In this document: in pieces, positions 24,832-33,596 of the stretch
Layout: every line of letters begins with the position of its first letter
How positions within the stretch are numbered: position 1 is the stretch's first letter
NCBI GenBank assembly: GCA_913049785.1
Contig: CAJWXP010000014.1
Location: 1 to 49,158 of the forward strand
Source of the DNA: an uncultured Dehalococcoidia bacterium
GTDB lineage: Bacteria; Chloroflexota; Dehalococcoidia; Lucifugimonadales; UBA1127
DNA length: 49,158 bases
Direction: 5' to 3'
Notes under the pieces: generated by a model
Database searches by the model: none
What the model was told of the DNA's origin: nothing
Seen by the model: only the letters and a program-made list of their open reading frames with translations
Position numbers and translations under genes: made by a program

Positions 24832-26097
24832 TTACGCCTGCGGTATCGAGTAGGGCTTGAGCGCCTCTTCTACATCGGCATCGCCGGGGAGCGTCATGCG
24901 TGTCGGTAGCACTCTGTAGGCGTCGGGGTTGTTGGCCGATGCAGGCTCCGTGCCCTCCATCAGGTCTCTCGCCGCCTTCATGATGATCTGGCGAACTCGA
25001 ATGACTGCCGAGTCCGCGCTGACCAAATGCTCCTCTGTCCTGGGGGAGATAGGGCCCCACTGGTCTTCAATAAGCGCCAGGTCCTGGATCTGGAACGCTT
25101 TTATACCGGTGTACGAGTAGTTCTTCTGCGCCACACGGTCTACCAAATAATCGTTGCCCTTGTTGGCCACAGTAAGGTACGTCCCTGGTATCAACTCAGG
25201 GAAGAGGAATCCACCATACTTATCCTCGTTCAATTCCTGGGCTGATAGTGGTTGGTCGAGGTCATACCGCAGCCGATACTGGTAGCAGTTCTCATCGTCG
25301 ATGGGAACGCGGATGTTCATCTGCTGCACTTTGGGACTGGCGCCAGGCGTTGTGTAGCTTGGCAGCATCCAGTGCGCCACGCTGATGAACTGATTGCCGT
25401 CCGCTAGCTTTCTGCTGGCTCCCATCAGAAGGCCGTAGTCGGTGTCTGCCAGGGTGTAGTGCGGGTTGGGATCGAAGTATGTAGCAGCATCATCTCTAAT
25501 GCGAGCGGAGATGTTGGCCGACTGGTCGTCCAGTGTTCTGTGAAGGAAGTAAGCGTGGCTGGCGTCCAGATCGCCTTCCATGGACTGGAAGTAGTTACAG
25601 TTCAGGGTGGTCTTCTGCATGAAGATGTGATCCAGCGGCAAATCGAGCCACTGGAAATGGTGGAACGGAGGCTTGTGCTCCTTGGGCCCCATGTATACCC
25701 AGATGACCCCACCCTTATCGATGGCCGGGTATGCCGTTATGCTCACCTTGTCCTTGTAGGTCTCGCCCTCCGGGCTATTGGGCAGGTCTACGCACTTGCC
25801 GGTGACATCGAACTTCCAGCCGTGATAGACGCAGCGCAGTCCGCACTCCTCGTTACGACCGAAGAACAACGGCGCGCCACGGTGCGGGCAGTAGGCATCG
25901 ATGATGCCGGGCTTCCCATCAGAATCGCGAAAGGCCACCAGGTCCTCGCCCAGTATCCTCACTCGAGCAGGCGTACTGTCGGCACCGGGAATCTCTTCCG
26001 AGAGCATTGCGGGCATCCAGTATCGACGGAACAGTTCGCCCATCGGCGTGCCTGGCCCGACTTGAGTGAGCAGTGCGTTTTCTTCTTGCGTAAGCAT
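24832..26097 (-). CDS. Rieske-type aromatic ring-hydroxylating oxygenase, alpha subunit
   Basis: This 421-residue oxygenase is a close paralogue of the next gene downstream. [2Fe-2S] ligands are C70, H72, C89 and H92, and the iron site is D178, H181 and H186 in EGDLDASHAYFLH. It has the common N-terminal signature GTPMGELFRRYWMPA. The two proteins align without large gaps and differ mostly between residues 185 and 260, which may reflect different substrates. A TTGACA promoter lies upstream and a hairpin terminator follows, so it is probably a one-gene transcript. An electron-transfer partner is not adjacent. Confidence 0.93.
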   Translation of the reverse strand: MLTQEENALLTQVGPGTPMGELFRRYWMPAMLSEEIPGADSTPARVRILGEDLVAFRDSDGKPGIIDAYCPHRGAPLFFGRNEECGLRCVYHGWKFDVTGKCVDLPNSPEGETYKDKVSITAYPAIDKGGVIWVYMGPKEHKPPFHHFQWLDLPLDHIFMQKTTLNCNYFQSMEGDLDASHAYFLHRTLDDQSANISARIRDDAATYFDPNPHYTLADTDYGLLMGASRKLADGNQFISVAHWMLPSYTTPGASPKVQQMNIRVPIDDENCYQYRLRYDLDQPLSAQELNEDKYGGFLFPELIPGTYLTVANKGNDYLVDRVAQKNYSYTGIKAFQIQDLALIEDQWGPISPRTEEHLVSADSAVIRVRQIIMKAARDLMEGTEPASANNPDAYRVLPTRMTLPGDADVEEALKPYSIPQA

Positions 26098-26138
26098 GGA
26101 TTCTCCCTGAGTGTGTTTTCGCCGTGACTTTAAGGGAA

Positions 26139-26167
26139 ATGGTCACCTGCCTACAAGAGCCTGTCAA
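26139..26167 (-). promoter_or_regulatory. Candidate promoter for the Rieske oxygenase at 24832-26097
   Basis: On the minus strand TTGACA (26162-26167) is followed after 17 bases by GACCAT (26139-26144). The -35 is perfect and the -10 is weak, which could mean that an activator is needed. The leader to the ATG at 26097 would be about 35 bases. Confidence 0.4.
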
Positions 26168-26185
26168 GAAGGCAGATTCGTTGTC

Positions 26186-26497
26186 TTACTTCTTGGCTTC
26201 TACAGACTCAACGACTTCGAAGGAAAGGAGCGCTGAACCTGTTCCCACGGGCTGCGTTCCTCCGGCGGAGTGGCCGTGAGTGAACTCCTGGCTATTCAGC
26301 CATGTCTGGAAATGCTCTTCCGTTGCCCACCTAGTGTAGACGAAGTAGCGGGTCTCGCCTGCTACTGGTCGCAGGAGTTCGAACCCTTCAAACCCCGGCA
26401 TGCCATCAACGGCCTTGGCGCGCGCTGCGAATCGGTCTTCCAATTCCTTGCCCATGCCCTCAGGCACCTCGATTGCGTTGATCTTAACGACGCTCAT
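26186..26497 (-). CDS. Antibiotic-biosynthesis-monooxygenase (ABM) domain protein
   Basis: This 103-residue protein has the ferredoxin-like ABM fold signature: MSVVKINAIEVPEG as the first strand, FAARAKAVDGMPGFEGFELLRP (two elements) and TRYFVYTRWATEEHFQTWLNS. ABM proteins include heme-degrading IsdG-like enzymes and quinone-forming monooxygenases. The ATG at 26497 is preferred over upstream candidates because GGGAGG lies 4-5 bases before it and homology starts there. It lies just upstream of two Rieske genes on the same strand, but they seem to have their own promoters. A role in oxidation of a phenolic product is possible. Confidence 0.85.
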   Translation of the reverse strand: MSVVKINAIEVPEGMGKELEDRFAARAKAVDGMPGFEGFELLRPVAGETRYFVYTRWATEEHFQTWLNSQEFTHGHSAGGTQPVGTGSALLSFEVVESVEAKK

Positions 26498-26618
26498 AGT
26501 TCCTCCCAGGTCGTTTAAGTGCTCCACGTCCAGTGTACATGATGGCGAAGCCAAAATTGTGCCTCCGGCGGCCACATGGTGTTGAATACACTCTATCCTT
26601 GCGCTTACGAACACTGCT

Positions 26619-26660
26619 TAGTAAGCGCAGGTCATGCGGGTCCAGAGCTAGCCCTGGACT
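26619..26660. repeat. Stop-codon-straddling hairpin repeat, copy 3
   Basis: GTAAGCGCAGGTCATGCGG is followed by GTCCAG-AGCTAGCC-CTGGAC (26640-26659). The stop codon of the minus-strand oxidoreductase (26648-26650) is in the loop side of the hairpin. The layout is the same as in copies 1 and 2. Confidence 0.65.
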
Positions 26661-27856
26661 TGGTGGTGTAGTGTGACCTCTTTGTGGGTCTTGGACGATT
26701 CCAAGATGGCCAGACATACCTCGACTGTCGCTTTGCCCCATCGCGCCGTGTGAACCAGAGGGTCATTGTGTCGAATGGCGTTGTACAGCTCGTCCATGAG
26801 GTCGCCGCGACCCGGCAGTCCTCTGCCCGCTACGATAGGCATCTCACGCACACCGTCCTGCGTGTATATGTTGATGCCATCGGCGGTCGGCCGCATGTCA
26901 CCGCCCTCGCAGCTCACAACCATAACGCCGAACCGTGGCTGGTGCTGTTCCGGCGCTTCACCACTCCGTTCACCAAGGCCTTTATATGCGTACGTGGACG
27001 TCCTGAGCGCGGTCTCCTCTTCCTGGTTCTTCACTTCCGCAAGCGAACGACGGTTCCGACCGTGCTGGTCGGAAGACCTGATCTGACCGCCTTCTCCCAC
27101 CCAGCCGTTGAACTCGTCGGAGTCGAAGTGGTCGTACCCGCTGTACACCAGTGACGCGGCAGCGCCATCTTCAAACTCCAGGAACGTGAGGTGGCTACCC
27201 TCTGTGGGTCGAGAGGCGTCCCAAATCCCAGTAGCAGAGCGCACGCTCTTGACCTTTCCGCCGCCCAGCAATCGCACCGTGTCCACCTGGTGAGGCACCT
27301 GGTTGAATAGGATGCCGCCACCAAGGGAGGTGTCCAACTCCTCCGGTCGTCGCGGTCGATAGAGGAAGTTGGTGTAGTTCCAGGTGTTGATCATGCCCAG
27401 CTTGCCAAGCTCTCCGCTGGCGATGACCTCACGCATGGTCCGGATGGCAGGGTCATAGCTGTGAGTGTGGCCGACGATAAGCTTCACGCCGGTGCGGTCC
27501 ACCGCCTCAATCATTGCATCGCAGTCCTCCAGGGTCAGCGCCATCGGCTTCTCCACGATGATGTGCTTGCCCTGCTCAGCAGCCATGATAACGTGCTCTT
27601 TGTGGAACTGGTGCGGTGTAGCGATGTACACGAAATCGATGTTGGGGCTTTTACAGAGATCTGCTGCGTCCTCATAGACTTCGCCTTCAAAGTCCCTGGC
27701 GAACGCCTCTCGCGGCCCGGGAAACTTGTCGGCAGCGGCGGCGATGCTCACGTCCGGGTGCTCAGCCAGGGTCCTGACCATGCCACCGCCAGCCATGCCA
27801 AGGCCGATGAACCCCACTCGAAGTCTGTCTTCTCCGCTCGCCATGTCTACCCCCAT
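26648..27856 (-). CDS. Gfo/Idh/MocA-family oxidoreductase
   Basis: This 402-residue NAD(P)-dependent oxidoreductase has the Rossmann motif GFIGLGMAGGGM near the N-terminus, the family EKPMALTLEDCDAMIEA segment with the catalytic-region lysine, and a C-terminal alpha/beta domain with GGGILFNQVPHQVDTVRLLGG. These enzymes act on sugars, inositols or other cyclic polyols. The precise start is uncertain: an ATG four codons downstream fits equally well. The gene follows an MFS carrier by less than 20 bases, so the carrier and this enzyme probably form one operon, with the carrier supplying the substrate. The C-terminal codons run into a dispersed hairpin repeat. Confidence 0.88.
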   Translation of the reverse strand: MGVDMASGEDRLRVGFIGLGMAGGGMVRTLAEHPDVSIAAAADKFPGPREAFARDFEGEVYEDAADLCKSPNIDFVYIATPHQFHKEHVIMAAEQGKHIIVEKPMALTLEDCDAMIEAVDRTGVKLIVGHTHSYDPAIRTMREVIASGELGKLGMINTWNYTNFLYRPRRPEELDTSLGGGILFNQVPHQVDTVRLLGGGKVKSVRSATGIWDASRPTEGSHLTFLEFEDGAAASLVYSGYDHFDSDEFNGWVGEGGQIRSSDQHGRNRRSLAEVKNQEEETALRTSTYAYKGLGERSGEAPEQHQPRFGVMVVSCEGGDMRPTADGINIYTQDGVREMPIVAGRGLPGRGDLMDELYNAIRHNDPLVHTARWGKATVEVCLAILESSKTHKEVTLHHQVQG

Positions 27857-27874
27857 CGTCTTGGAGTGTTTGTA

Positions 27875-29188
27875 TTATGGACTTGTAGCAGACTCGGGTT
27901 GGGATGAGGCTGGCTGTTCCGTCCTCTTCACTGGTCGCACCAAGAACAGGAACCCGCTGCATATCCACCAGCTCAACGCCATCACCATGATACCTATGCC
28001 GAATCCGCCAAAAACGTCCGCCATGAAAGCCACCAGGAAAGGTCCACTAGCACCGGAAACTGTGATCAGCGGGCGGACCTTGCCAGTGATTGCCCCCAGG
28101 TTGGCTCGACCGAAGTAGGCGGCCCAGACCACCTGGTTCAAACCTACCCAACCGCCGATGCCGAACCCTGCGATAGCCCCGGCGGCCAGCGACGCATTGT
28201 CCGGGAGGACCTGGAGCAAAGGCACCGTCAGGCCAGTGTATACGGCGATGATCATGAGTGCGCGACGGATATGGATCCTGTCCACCAGCCAACCCCAGAA
28301 GAACCGTCCCGTAAAGCTGGTAAAACCGTAGGCAGCAAATGCCCAGCCTGCCACCTGCAGGGAGAAGTCTCTATCAACAAACGTGGGAACCAGGTTGGTC
28401 GGATACGCCGTAGGAGAAAAGCTCCCGAAGAAGGCCGCGCCGATCAATAGCCACAGGGTCGTTGTTCGGAACGCCTCCTTGGCTGTCAGACTATGCTCTT
28501 CTGTCTGGCCGGAGCGTGCGGCCGCTTCCTCCGGTTCTTTATCGCCATCGGTGCGGAGTCCTACGTCCTCGGGTCGAGTCTTCAAGAAAAACGCTGGCAA
28601 GACCGCCAGGATAAGGGTAAGGACGCCCAGGGTGACAAACGTGGCACGCCATTCAAACGCGTCCACAAACGGCGGGACCACCAGCGGGAGGATCATAGCG
28701 GCGAACCCTGTGCCCATCGACGCCAGTGCCATGGTCCTGCCACGTTTCCGCACGAACCACTTGGGCACAATGGCCGACATGAGCAGAGCGCCGGGTCCCG
28801 CGCCGAACAAACCGCTCAACACACCGAAGATAAGCCAGAACTGCCATTGACTGTCGACGAGGGCCACCAGCATCAACCCAACACCGGAGACAATGCCGCT
28901 GACCACTGCCAGAAACGGTGCGCCCCTGCGGGTGTCGAGGTATTTGCCCAGGAAAAACCCTCCGATGGCAGCGCCGAGGGTACGGAGGGCTATGCCAGCA
29001 AAGATCGCCGACTGGCTCCAGCCAAGGTCCTCTTTCATGGGCACAGAGAGGATCGCTGTAGACCAGAGGGCTCCAGCAGTGGTGAAGGATCGCGTGAAAA
29101 TGATCGCAACGATCACCCAACCGAAGTAAATGGGAAATCGCGCCTGCCACGTGGTTGCTGGTTTCTGGCCGTCGCTAGGTGATGTCAT
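27875..29188 (-). CDS. MFS transporter
   Basis: This 437-residue carrier has about 12 hydrophobic helices and features of the oxalate/formate antiporter or monocarboxylate-type MFS group: IYFGWVIVAIIFTRSF at the start, an FLGKYLDTRRG loop 2-3 motif, PKWFVRKRGRTMALASMG and a central KTRPEDVGLRTDGD linker. The ATG at 29188 was chosen because family similarity starts there. The frame is open for another 131 codons upstream, but that part has no recognisable domain. The broken gene at 8879-10065 is a relative. It directly precedes the Gfo/Idh/MocA gene. Confidence 0.87.
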   Translation of the reverse strand: MTSPSDGQKPATTWQARFPIYFGWVIVAIIFTRSFTTAGALWSTAILSVPMKEDLGWSQSAIFAGIALRTLGAAIGGFFLGKYLDTRRGAPFLAVVSGIVSGVGLMLVALVDSQWQFWLIFGVLSGLFGAGPGALLMSAIVPKWFVRKRGRTMALASMGTGFAAMILPLVVPPFVDAFEWRATFVTLGVLTLILAVLPAFFLKTRPEDVGLRTDGDKEPEEAAARSGQTEEHSLTAKEAFRTTTLWLLIGAAFFGSFSPTAYPTNLVPTFVDRDFSLQVAGWAFAAYGFTSFTGRFFWGWLVDRIHIRRALMIIAVYTGLTVPLLQVLPDNASLAAGAIAGFGIGGWVGLNQVVWAAYFGRANLGAITGKVRPLITVSGASGPFLVAFMADVFGGFGIGIMVMALSWWICSGFLFLVRPVKRTEQPASSQPESATSP

Positions 29189-29453
29189 AGAGATGTGGGC
29201 GCATTGGCCATGTGAGTACTCCTCCTCGCAGAAGCTGACGACCATTAGTATACGTGTGCGAGGTCTAACGACAAGTATTGAGAGGGATTCACAGGTGAAC
29301 TCCATGCAAAAGGGGTGGAGTTGGACGTTCAGTGGTAGAATGACTCCGGTGTTCAAAATAGAGCGACGTGTCGATGAGGTACTTACCTCGCTGGCATGCC
29401 TTTCGCTACCGAACAGGAAACCCGGGCGGGAATCCCGTTCAGGAGGTAGCCCG

Positions 29454-30233
29454 ATGCGGTTGTTTGCTATTGTTTCATTGGCTGTAATGTTCCTATTCCT
29501 ACTGGCTGCTTGCGGCGCTTTAGAAGGCGCTGAAGGCCCCCCAGGCGAATCCGGCGATACCCCCACCACAGCAGAACTCACCAGCCTGGTGAATCAGGCG
29601 ATCACAGATAGGCTCGAGGATGTCCATGGGCCGCCAGGACCAACTGGGCCAGAGGGTCCATCCGGTGATGCCGGCACTAGAGGTTTAGCAGGAAACACAG
29701 GCACTCAAGGCCCTGAAGGCGACAATGGACCTATCGGCCTCAGGGGGCGGACCGGCGACCAAGGTGAAACAGGACTACAGGGCGTTCAAGGTCTCCCCGG
29801 CGTCCAAGGTCTACCCGGCCTCCCAGGCACCATTGCTGACCTGGACTCTCCCGTAACGCTATCTGGTGTGAATTTTGACCTCTCTGTCAGCCAGAATAGT
29901 TGGGTGCCGGTCATCTCCAAGCCCATCACCATTACCCGCCCGTCAAAGGTCTTGATCATCGCCAGCGCCACTGCTTCAATGAGCTGCGCAATAAATGCAA
30001 AATGTGACTACTTCTTCTGGCTCACAGTCGCCACAAATTTGACGGATACGGGTGAGGCCAGAGAGGTACAAATAAGCGATTTGGAACGCCAGATGACCCT
30101 CCCCATCGCGCTCAATCGCGTAATTTTCCTGGCTCCCGGGGAGTACACCGTGCAATTGTTGGGGTTGAATGAGACACCAATTGGTCCTCTGATCAGAAAC
30201 GTGATACTCACCACCATGATCATTGAAGACTAG
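29454..30233 (+). CDS. Collagen-like repeat lipoprotein
   Basis: This 259-residue protein starts with a lipoprotein signal (hydrophobic stretch ending LLAAC, lipidated cysteine C20). A short helical linker follows (about 36-58), then 23 uninterrupted Gly-X-Y triplets (about residues 59-127), many with proline at X or Y, such as GPPGPTGPEGPSG and GVQGLPGVQGLPGLPG. Residues 128-259 form a strand-rich C-terminal domain with one pair of cysteines, possibly a trimerising head. It is predicted to be a trimeric, surface-exposed stalk. The ATG has AGGAGG 7 bases upstream; an open frame extends further upstream without meaning. Its role in adhesion or surface layering is inference. Confidence 0.85.
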   Translation: MRLFAIVSLAVMFLFLLAACGALEGAEGPPGESGDTPTTAELTSLVNQAITDRLEDVHGPPGPTGPEGPSGDAGTRGLAGNTGTQGPEGDNGPIGLRGRTGDQGETGLQGVQGLPGVQGLPGLPGTIADLDSPVTLSGVNFDLSVSQNSWVPVISKPITITRPSKVLIIASATASMSCAINAKCDYFFWLTVATNLTDTGEAREVQISDLERQMTLPIALNRVIFLAPGEYTVQLLGLNETPIGPLIRNVILTTMIIED

Positions 30234-30444
30234 CCGGTCAGCCGCTTAGCACCATCCAAATAGCGGGCACTAGCTACCTTACCAACTCGGACGGGTGGCT
30301 TTTTGTTGCCCGGACAATCAACCTCAGCCACCCCAAATGAGGAAGTAGCCCTTTTGGGTTACAGTCTTTCACCCCTGCCATCACTCCCATTGGCGATGTT
30401 TCCACATCGATGAAAAGGGAGAATGGCCCCATAGATACAACGAT

Positions 30445-30463
30445 GGTTGGTAGGAAACCGACC
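30445..30463. promoter_or_regulatory. Inverted repeat upstream of the small HTH gene
   Basis: GGTTGG (30445-30450) and CCGACC (30458-30463) form an inverted repeat with one G-T wobble around a 7-base spacer, 28 bases before the HTH gene start. It could be an operator used by that protein. The rest of the gap at 30234-30490 shows nothing else I can name. Confidence 0.3.
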
Positions 30464-30490
30464 AGATTATGGACTGTGGGGAACTAAACA

Positions 30491-30739
30491 ATGGCAAAAA
30501 CAGCAATAAAGAGAGGTCGTGCCCCAATGGTACTCATGGAAAAGACCGTGCTAACCGTCTCTGAAGCAGCTGCGATGCTTAACGCTCACCCCAACTCCGT
30601 CCGACGCTGGGCAGACATGGGTCTGCTCCCCAGTTTCCGCATAGGCCTACGCGGCGACCGACGGTTCCGGGTCGAGGACATCGCGTATCTGGTCGATTCC
30701 TGGAAGCGCTTTGACGTTCCAAGGGAGTTTGCAGGCTAG
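30491..30739 (+). CDS. Small excisionase/MerR-like helix-turn-helix protein
   Basis: This 82-residue protein contains a MerR/HTH_17-type DNA-binding domain from about residue 20 to 70: LTVSEAAAMLNAHPNSVRRW as the helix-turn-helix, then GLLPSFRIGLRGDRRFRVED as the wing, then a short helix. No effector domain follows. Such proteins are excisionase-like accessory factors or small regulators. No integrase is near, so a regulatory role is more likely. GGGGA lies before the ATG. An inverted repeat upstream may be its own operator. Confidence 0.82.
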   Translation: MAKTAIKRGRAPMVLMEKTVLTVSEAAAMLNAHPNSVRRWADMGLLPSFRIGLRGDRRFRVEDIAYLVDSWKRFDVPREFAG

Positions 30740-30865
30740 CGTTCGCGGTTCTTGTCCCTCGATACCCTCCTCGGCTCCATCCCCTTGCGCCCTCATGTGT
30801 TGCGGTATATACCTTGTCGCCCTTGCCAGATTGAATGCAGATGATGCAAACTCTGTTTGCCGTAG

Positions 30866-30910
30866 GCTATGTTTGGGACTGGCCTACGGGCCAGCGGGGT
30901 CAAACATAGC
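30866..30910 (+). promoter_or_regulatory. Nested hairpin in the leader of ilvD
   Basis: GCTATGTTTG (30866-30875) is the perfect reverse complement of CAAACATAGC (30901-30910). Inside its loop, CTGGCC (30879-30884) pairs with GGCCAG (30889-30894) around TACG. In RNA this makes a 10-bp outer and a 6-bp inner stem about 85 bases before the ilvD start. It could be an attenuator or mRNA-stability element. No T-box AGGGTGG-type consensus was seen. Confidence 0.5.
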
Positions 30911-30980
30911 GGGCTTTAGTCCCCTCGCCAACAGGCGACATACCAGCGACTTTAGTCCCCTCGGCCGCAGGCGAAATACA
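30909..30980 (+). repeat. Two direct repeats of about 36 bp before ilvD
   Basis: The units start GCGGGCTTTAGTCCCCTCG at 30909 and GCGACTTTAGTCCCCTCG at 30946. Each continues into a small hairpin (CGCC-AACAG-GCG-like) and ends GACATACC or GAAATACA. They lie between the nested hairpin and the ilvD ribosome-binding site. They may be dispersed palindromic repeats or a regulatory element. Confidence 0.6.
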
Positions 30981-30994
30981 AGAGGAGTCAAGGA

Positions 30995-32680
30995 ATGACC
31001 ACCACCAAAGCAGACTTGAAACACAAGAGTCGCATCGTTACAGACGGTGTCGACAGAGCACCAGCTCGATCCATGTTGCGAGCCGTCGGCCTGAACGATG
31101 ACGACATGAACAAGCCCTTTGTGGCTGTGGCCAACCTGGCCAGCGACGTCACGCCCTGCAACGTTCACCTGGATCGGGTGGCGCAGGCCGTCAAGGAGGG
31201 TGTGCGACGGGCCAACGGCGTCCCCTTCCTCTTTGGCACCATCACGGTCAGCGATGGGATTTCCATGGGCACTGAAGGCATGAAAGCCTCTCTGGTCAGT
31301 CGAGAGGTCATCGCAGATTCCATCGAGACGGTCTGCTTCGCCGAGAGCATGGACGCGCTCATCACCGTGGCCGCATGTGATAAGAACATGCCCGGTTCGC
31401 TAATGGCGATGGCACGCCTGAACATCCCTTCGATCTTCGTCTACGGCGGCGCGACCCTGCCGGGCGACTATCTGGGCAAGGACATCAACATCCAGGACAT
31501 GTTTGAGGCCGTTGGAGCTCACGCACAGGGGAACCTCACTGAGAAGGAACTCTTGGCGATGGAACGCATCGCATGCCCCGGAGAGGGCGCTTGTGCTGGC
31601 ATGTTCACCGCCAACACCATGTCTTCAGCTATAGAGGCGCTGGGCATGTCACTACCCGGAGCGGCATCCGTCCCAGCCGTAGACCCCAAAGGTGAAGGCA
31701 TAGCGCACCAGGCCGCAGCCGCGGTGTACGAACTCCTGGAACGCGGCATCACACCCCGGGACATCATGACAAAGGACGCCTTTGAGAACGCCATCACCGT
31801 AGTCCTGGCGATGGGTGGCTCCACAAACGCTGTGCTGCACTTGCTCGCCATGGCCAGAGAGGCGAAGGTCGACCTAAAGATCGATGACTTCGACCGCCTC
31901 AGCCGTGTAACGCCGTACCTGACGGACCTCCGACCTGCCGGTCGGTTTGTGATGTCTGACCTGGACAAGGTCGGTGGTGTGCCGGTGGTCATGCGAGAGC
32001 TGTTGAACGCCAGTCTGCTCCACCCCAACGTCATGACGGTCACCGGCAAGACGCTGCAGGAGAACCTTGACGCAATCGACACCCCGGCTGCAGACGGTCA
32101 GGTGGTACATCCCACTTCTGCACCCCGCACGCCGACAGGCGGCTTGGTTATCCTCCGGGGCAACCTGACACCAGAGGGCGCTGTTATGAAGGTATCCGGC
32201 ACGAAGCACCACACCCACGAAGGCCCAGCCAAGGTGTACGACGGCGAGCGCACAACCTTCGAGGCCGTCTCTCGTGGCGAGATCAACAAGGGCGATGTGG
32301 TAGTCATCCGCTATGAGGGCCCCAAAGGTGGTCCCGGCATGCAGGAGATGCTGGCAGTCACCGGTGCCATCATCGGGCAGGGTCTCGGCGACGATGTGCT
32401 GCTGTTGACCGATGGTCGGTTCTCCGGCGCCACACATGGCCCCATGATCGGCCACGTAGCGCCAGAAGCCGCAGTCGGTGGCCCCATCGCTTTGGTGCAG
32501 AACGGGGACATCATTGTGCTGGATGTGGAAAAGCGTGACCTGAGCATGAAGGTCTCGGATGAAGAGATCGCTCGCAGGAAGACAGCATGGCAGCCTCGAC
32601 CAATCCCTTACGAGAGGGGCGTCATGGCCAAGTACGCCAAGCTGGTGGGCACGGCATCGGAAGGCGCCGTCACCTCCTAG
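30995..32680 (+). CDS. ilvD: Dihydroxy-acid dehydratase
   Basis: This 561-residue enzyme dehydrates 2,3-dihydroxy-isovalerate and 2,3-dihydroxy-3-methylvalerate in valine and isoleucine biosynthesis. The three iron-sulfur cysteines are visible as C55 (TPCNVHLD), C128 (ACDKNMPG) and C200 ([14 protein letters not shown]). The C-terminal [19 protein letters not shown] motif and the length agree with IlvD rather than the longer Edd. AAGAGGAG precedes the ATG. It stands alone, with a structured leader upstream. A role of the paralogous family in sugar-acid dehydration cannot be excluded, but the motifs fit IlvD well. Confidence 0.93.
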   Translation: MTTTKADLKHKSRIVTDGVDRAPARSMLRAVGLNDDDMNKPFVAVANLASDVTPCNVHLDRVAQAVKEGVRRANGVPFLFGTITVSDGISMGTEGMKASLVSREVIADSIETVCFAESMDALITVAACDKNMPGSLMAMARLNIPSIFVYGGATLPGDYLGKDINIQDMFEAVGAHAQGNLTEKELLAMERIACPGEGACAGMFTANTMSSAIEALGMSLPGAASVPAVDPKGEGIAHQAAAAVYELLERGITPRDIMTKDAFENAITVVLAMGGSTNAVLHLLAMAREAKVDLKIDDFDRLSRVTPYLTDLRPAGRFVMSDLDKVGGVPVVMRELLNASLLHPNVMTVTGKTLQENLDAIDTPAADGQVVHPTSAPRTPTGGLVILRGNLTPEGAVMKVSGTKHHTHEGPAKVYDGERTTFEAVSRGEINKGDVVVIRYEGPKGGPGMQEMLAVTGAIIGQGLGDDVLLLTDGRFSGATHGPMIGHVAPEAAVGGPIALVQNGDIIVLDVEKRDLSMKVSDEEIARRKTAWQPRPIPYERGVMAKYAKLVGTASEGAVTS

Positions 32681-32806
32681 GGTTTCGAGGCTCGTCAATG
32701 GCCTCAGAATTCTGTGAACTGATTACGGTCGGACAGCTCGTGTAGATTCCTGTCGGCAGTTCCAGTGCAAGGGTCAGCGTGATGCACATTTGGCCGTGTT
32801 GAGTTG

Positions 32807-32944
32807 TTAGCGGCGAAGCCTACCATCCTCGCGGATGCCCCCTAACAAACATGTTACTACTCGGTCACCTGGCTTCAAAAGCTCCCCGCATTCGGTGCAA
32901 ACATACTCGTATTTCAAACGCTGATCCCGTTTCCAAAGTGCCAT
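32807..32944 (-). CDS. Small hypothetical protein with a Cys-x2-Cys pair
   Basis: A 45-residue frame starts MALWKRDQRLKYEYVCTECG and ends GGIREDGRLRR. The CTEC pair and a later cysteine (VVTC) suggest a zinc-ribbon fragment. No good SD is seen. It lies in the otherwise empty gap of about 400 bases between ilvD and the decayed regulator (32681-33078). It may be a real small protein or a remnant; I do not recognise it. Confidence 0.3.
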   Translation of the reverse strand: MALWKRDQRLKYEYVCTECGELLKPGDRVVTCLLGGIREDGRLRR

Positions 32945-33032
32945 GAAAAAGTTGATAATCCCTGATAGACAATATAAATCGCCTTGGAACCGTTGAAAAC
33001 GGCATTCTGACTAGGATTATGCATGCAAAACG

Positions 33033-33048
33033 GCCAGGTTACCCTGGC
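33033..33048 (-). terminator. Hairpin terminator after the decayed LuxR gene
   Basis: GCCAGG (33033-33038) pairs with CCTGGC (33043-33048) around TTAC. On the minus strand CGTTTTGC follows, and on the plus strand TGTCTTCTTT follows. It lies about 30 bases beyond the stop of the LuxR-like frame and may end that transcription unit. Confidence 0.45.
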
Positions 33049-33078
33049 TGTCTTCTTTGCCGATCATTGGTAAGTTCC

Positions 33079-33562
33079 CTAATTGCTGATCAGGTGATTC
33101 GCCTGAGCTTCCCGCAATGCCTGTACCCGGTTTTGCACTCCCAGTTTCTGATAGATGTGTTCTATATGAAACCGCACAGTTCGCGGGTGTATTCCCAAAC
33201 CACCAGCAATTCCCTTGTTCCCTTCGCCTTCCGCTAGCAACGTAAGAACTTGGGTCTCCCGGGTTGTAAGGGGGTTGCGTAACTGCAGCGGACTATCGTG
33301 TATCCCAAGGTGCGCTGATTTCAGATTGAGCAGTTCTTACATGTCACGCGATTGGGTCAGGATATCGCCGACGAGATCGGCAATCTCTTCAGCCATTTGA
33401 ACCTCAGCGTCGCCATACCTATCAATTTCGAAGCTGCAGTCCATACGGGTCAGGCCCGGCGCCATCTCCGGTAGGCGGAGGCTCATCGGAAATGAGCGTG
33501 CCGTTCTCCATCACCACCGAGTGCTGAAGCCTCTCCAGCGACTGTACCGTTACCGTGGACAT
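33079..33562 (-). pseudogene. Decayed LuxR-family regulator
   Basis: A clear LuxR-type helix-turn-helix is encoded on the minus strand at about 33085-33270: LTTRETQVLTLLAEGEGNKG, then GIHPRTVRFHIEHIYQKLGV. Upstream in the same frame, a start at 33444 gives MDCSFEIDRYGDAEVQMAEE and on to SRDM, then an in-frame TAA at 33337-33339 cuts it off from the HTH part. Further upstream, an SD (AAGGGG) and ATG at 33562 open a 46-codon frame that stops at 33422 in another register, and it probably is the original N-terminus. So one frameshift and one nonsense codon interrupt the gene. It follows the two ferredoxin genes and was probably their regulator. A truncated HTH-only product from an internal start cannot be excluded. 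Confidence 0.7.
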
Positions 33563-33596
33563 GGCCACCCCTTCGATAGTAATCGAGACTCTGGTA

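Noticed and set aside
29202-29453. N-terminal extension of the collagen-like protein in the open frame upstream
   Set aside because: The upstream part has no signal peptide or domain, while the ATG at 29454 has an ideal SD and starts a lipoprotein signal.
30491-30739. Excisionase of an integrated element
   Set aside because: No integrase, attachment-site duplication or phage gene was seen near it, so it is annotated only as a small HTH protein.
30866-30910. Possible T-box or known amino-acid riboswitch before ilvD
   Set aside because: The stems are real, but no T-box consensus such as AGGGTGGNACCGCG and no specifier loop could be found. It is kept only as a structured leader.
31874-32698. 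274-codon minus-strand frame
   Set aside because: It is the antisense shadow of ilvD.
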